NCBI GenBank assembly: GCA_021779775.1
Contig: JAJYAB010000133.1
Span: 1 to 5,658 of the forward strand
DNA length: 5,658 bases
Reading direction: 5' to 3'
From: Actinomycetes bacterium
Lineage (GTDB): Bacteria; Actinomycetota; Acidimicrobiia; Acidimicrobiales; UBA8190
Below the pieces are notes generated by a model that worked only from the letters and a program-made list of their open reading frames with translations, had not been told where the DNA came from and did no database searches. The number at the start of each line of letters is the position of its first letter. The stretch's first letter is position 1. This document shows, one piece after another, positions 4,741 to 5,658 of the stretch. The position numbers and the translations under genes were made by a program.

Positions 4741-5658
4741 ATGCTGCACACCGAGTTGACCGGTCGGCTGGGCGTCGTGTTCCCCATCATCGGCGCACCC
4801 ATGGGAGGCGTCGCCCATGGGCGTCTGGCCCGGGCGGTGACCGAGGGCGGTGGGCTCGGCATGATCGGCGTCGGTAGCACCGATGCAGCGGAGCTGATCG
4901 AACGGGAGGCGCCTGTGGCGAGCGACAGCGGGCGCCTCCCGTTCGGGATCGGGCTCATGGCCTGGGCGCTCGACCGCAACCCCGGCCTGCTCGACAAGGC
5001 CATCGACGCGCGGCCGGCGCTCGTGTCGGTGTCCTTCGGCTCGCCTGCCCCCTACGTTGACGCGCTCCACGAGGCCGGCATCGCGGTTGCGTCCCAGGTG
5101 CAAGACGTGGCCGGGGCCAGGGCCGCCGCCGAGGCTGGGGTTGACTTCGTCGTCGCCCAGGGGACCGATGCCGGCGGACACACCGGGACCGTGGGTACGC
5201 TTCCGCTGCTGCAGCTCGTGCTCGACACCGTCGACGTGCCCGTCATAGCTGCCGGCGGGATCGCGACTGCCCGCGGGCTCGCCGCGGTATTGGCGGCCGG
5301 GGCAGCCGGGGCGTGGGTGGGCACGTGCCTGCTCGCCTCCCCCGAGGCCACTACCAAACCCGAGGCAAGGGCCAAGGTGCTGGCGGCCCGAGAGACCGAC
5401 ACCGTCCTCACCCGGGTGTTCGACGTCGCCCAAGGCATCCCCTGGCCGGAGCGCTTCGCAGGCCGAGCCCTGCGCAACCGCTTCACCGACCGCTGGCACG
5501 GCCGGGAGGCCGAGCTGGCCACCGACGCCGCAGCAGGACGCGAGCTCGCTGCCGCCCGGGCCACCGCCAACTACGACATCGCCTACCTCTACGCAGGCCA
5601 GGCCGTAGGCCTGGTCCGAGCCTCGCTCCCGGCCGCCGAAGTGGTCCGAGACCTCGGC
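4741..5658 (+). CDS. Nitronate monooxygenase / 2-nitropropane dioxygenase-family flavoprotein (3'-partial)
   Basis: The frame is open from ATG 4741 to the window edge (306 residues). It encodes an FMN-binding TIM-barrel oxidoreductase. Characterised members oxidise alkyl nitronates such as propionate 3-nitronate to carbonyl compounds and nitrite; FabK-type enoyl-ACP reductases are relatives. Visible landmarks are PIIGAPMGGVA (16-26) at the first strand, GIGLMAW (70-76), QGTDAGGHTG (140-149) with His147 in the position of the catalytic base of nitronate monooxygenases, VIAAGGIA (168-175) for phosphate binding, GAWVGTCLLASPE (190-202), ETDTVLTRVFD (218-228), and a closing YAGQAVGLVR segment. 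The last suggests only a short tail, perhaps 10-30 residues, is missing. One variation is Cys196, where GTR is usual. The upstream Cys-triad regulator may control it. The superfamily is certain; the true substrate is not. Confidence 0.9.
   Translation, partial: MLHTELTGRLGVVFPIIGAPMGGVAHGRLARAVTEGGGLGMIGVGSTDAAELIEREAPVASDSGRLPFGIGLMAWALDRNPGLLDKAIDARPALVSVSFGSPAPYVDALHEAGIAVASQVQDVAGARAAAEAGVDFVVAQGTDAGGHTGTVGTLPLLQLVLDTVDVPVIAAGGIATARGLAAVLAAGAAGAWVGTCLLASPEATTKPEARAKVLAARETDTVLTRVFDVAQGIPWPERFAGRALRNRFTDRWHGREAELATDAAAGRELAAARATANYDIAYLYAGQAVGLVRASLPAAEVVRDLG

Noticed and set aside
4577..4759. 60-codon plus-strand ORF bridging regulator and flavoprotein
   Set aside because: It overlaps both flanking genes, lacks a good SD, and its Ser/Gly/Pro-rich sequence looks non-coding.
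4462..5499. 345-residue open frame on the minus strand
   Set aside because: It is antisense to the flavoprotein gene, whose sense frame has many family motifs and a good SD. The minus translation is Gly/Pro/Arg/His-rich without domain character.

Overview
The window is GC-rich throughout, with strong G/C preference at third codon positions. It carries a homodimeric-type pyruvate dehydrogenase E1 (AceE) and a transaldolase with an actinobacterial-style N-terminus and length. This suggests a chromosomal segment of an actinomycete-like bacterium (Actinomycetota); a more precise placement cannot be supported from the sequence alone. All supported genes lie on the + strand. No tRNA, rRNA, CRISPR array, insertion sequence or phage gene was seen.

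Layout. (1) Positions 1-1731 hold the C-terminal two thirds of aceE, with the 5' end outside the window. (2) Positions 1732-2149 form a gap with no large gene. It contains a possible hairpin after aceE, an A/T-richer promoter-like stretch, a 54-residue ORF with a CPCC motif behind a perfect AAGGAGG ribosome binding site, and a possible 19-codon leader ORF whose stop overlaps the transaldolase start. (3) Positions 2150-3241 encode a complete transaldolase (tal). (4) Starting 3 nt after it, 3245-3766 is an unrecognised ORF with a C-x6-C-x3-C-x3-C cluster. (5) Positions 3767-3915 hold a hairpin and a promoter-like stretch. (6) Positions 3916-4590 encode a winged-helix regulator with three C-terminal cysteines, resembling SufR-type iron-sulfur sensors. 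(7) After a 150-nt gap with a compact hairpin, 4741 to the end encodes an almost complete nitronate monooxygenase / 2-nitropropane dioxygenase-family flavoprotein.

How the genes fit together. AceE (pyruvate to acetyl-CoA) and transaldolase (non-oxidative pentose phosphate pathway) are both central carbon enzymes. Spacing suggests a transcription unit of CPCC ORF, leader ORF, tal and the Cys-cluster ORF. The regulator and flavoprotein look like a second unit, plausibly an iron-sulfur- or redox-responsive regulator beside an FMN oxidoreductase.

The most interesting points are the two unrecognised cysteine-rich ORFs flanking tal, the tightly overlapped leader ORF, and a SufR-like regulator next to a nitronate monooxygenase rather than visible SUF genes. 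None of these amounts to a proven new system.
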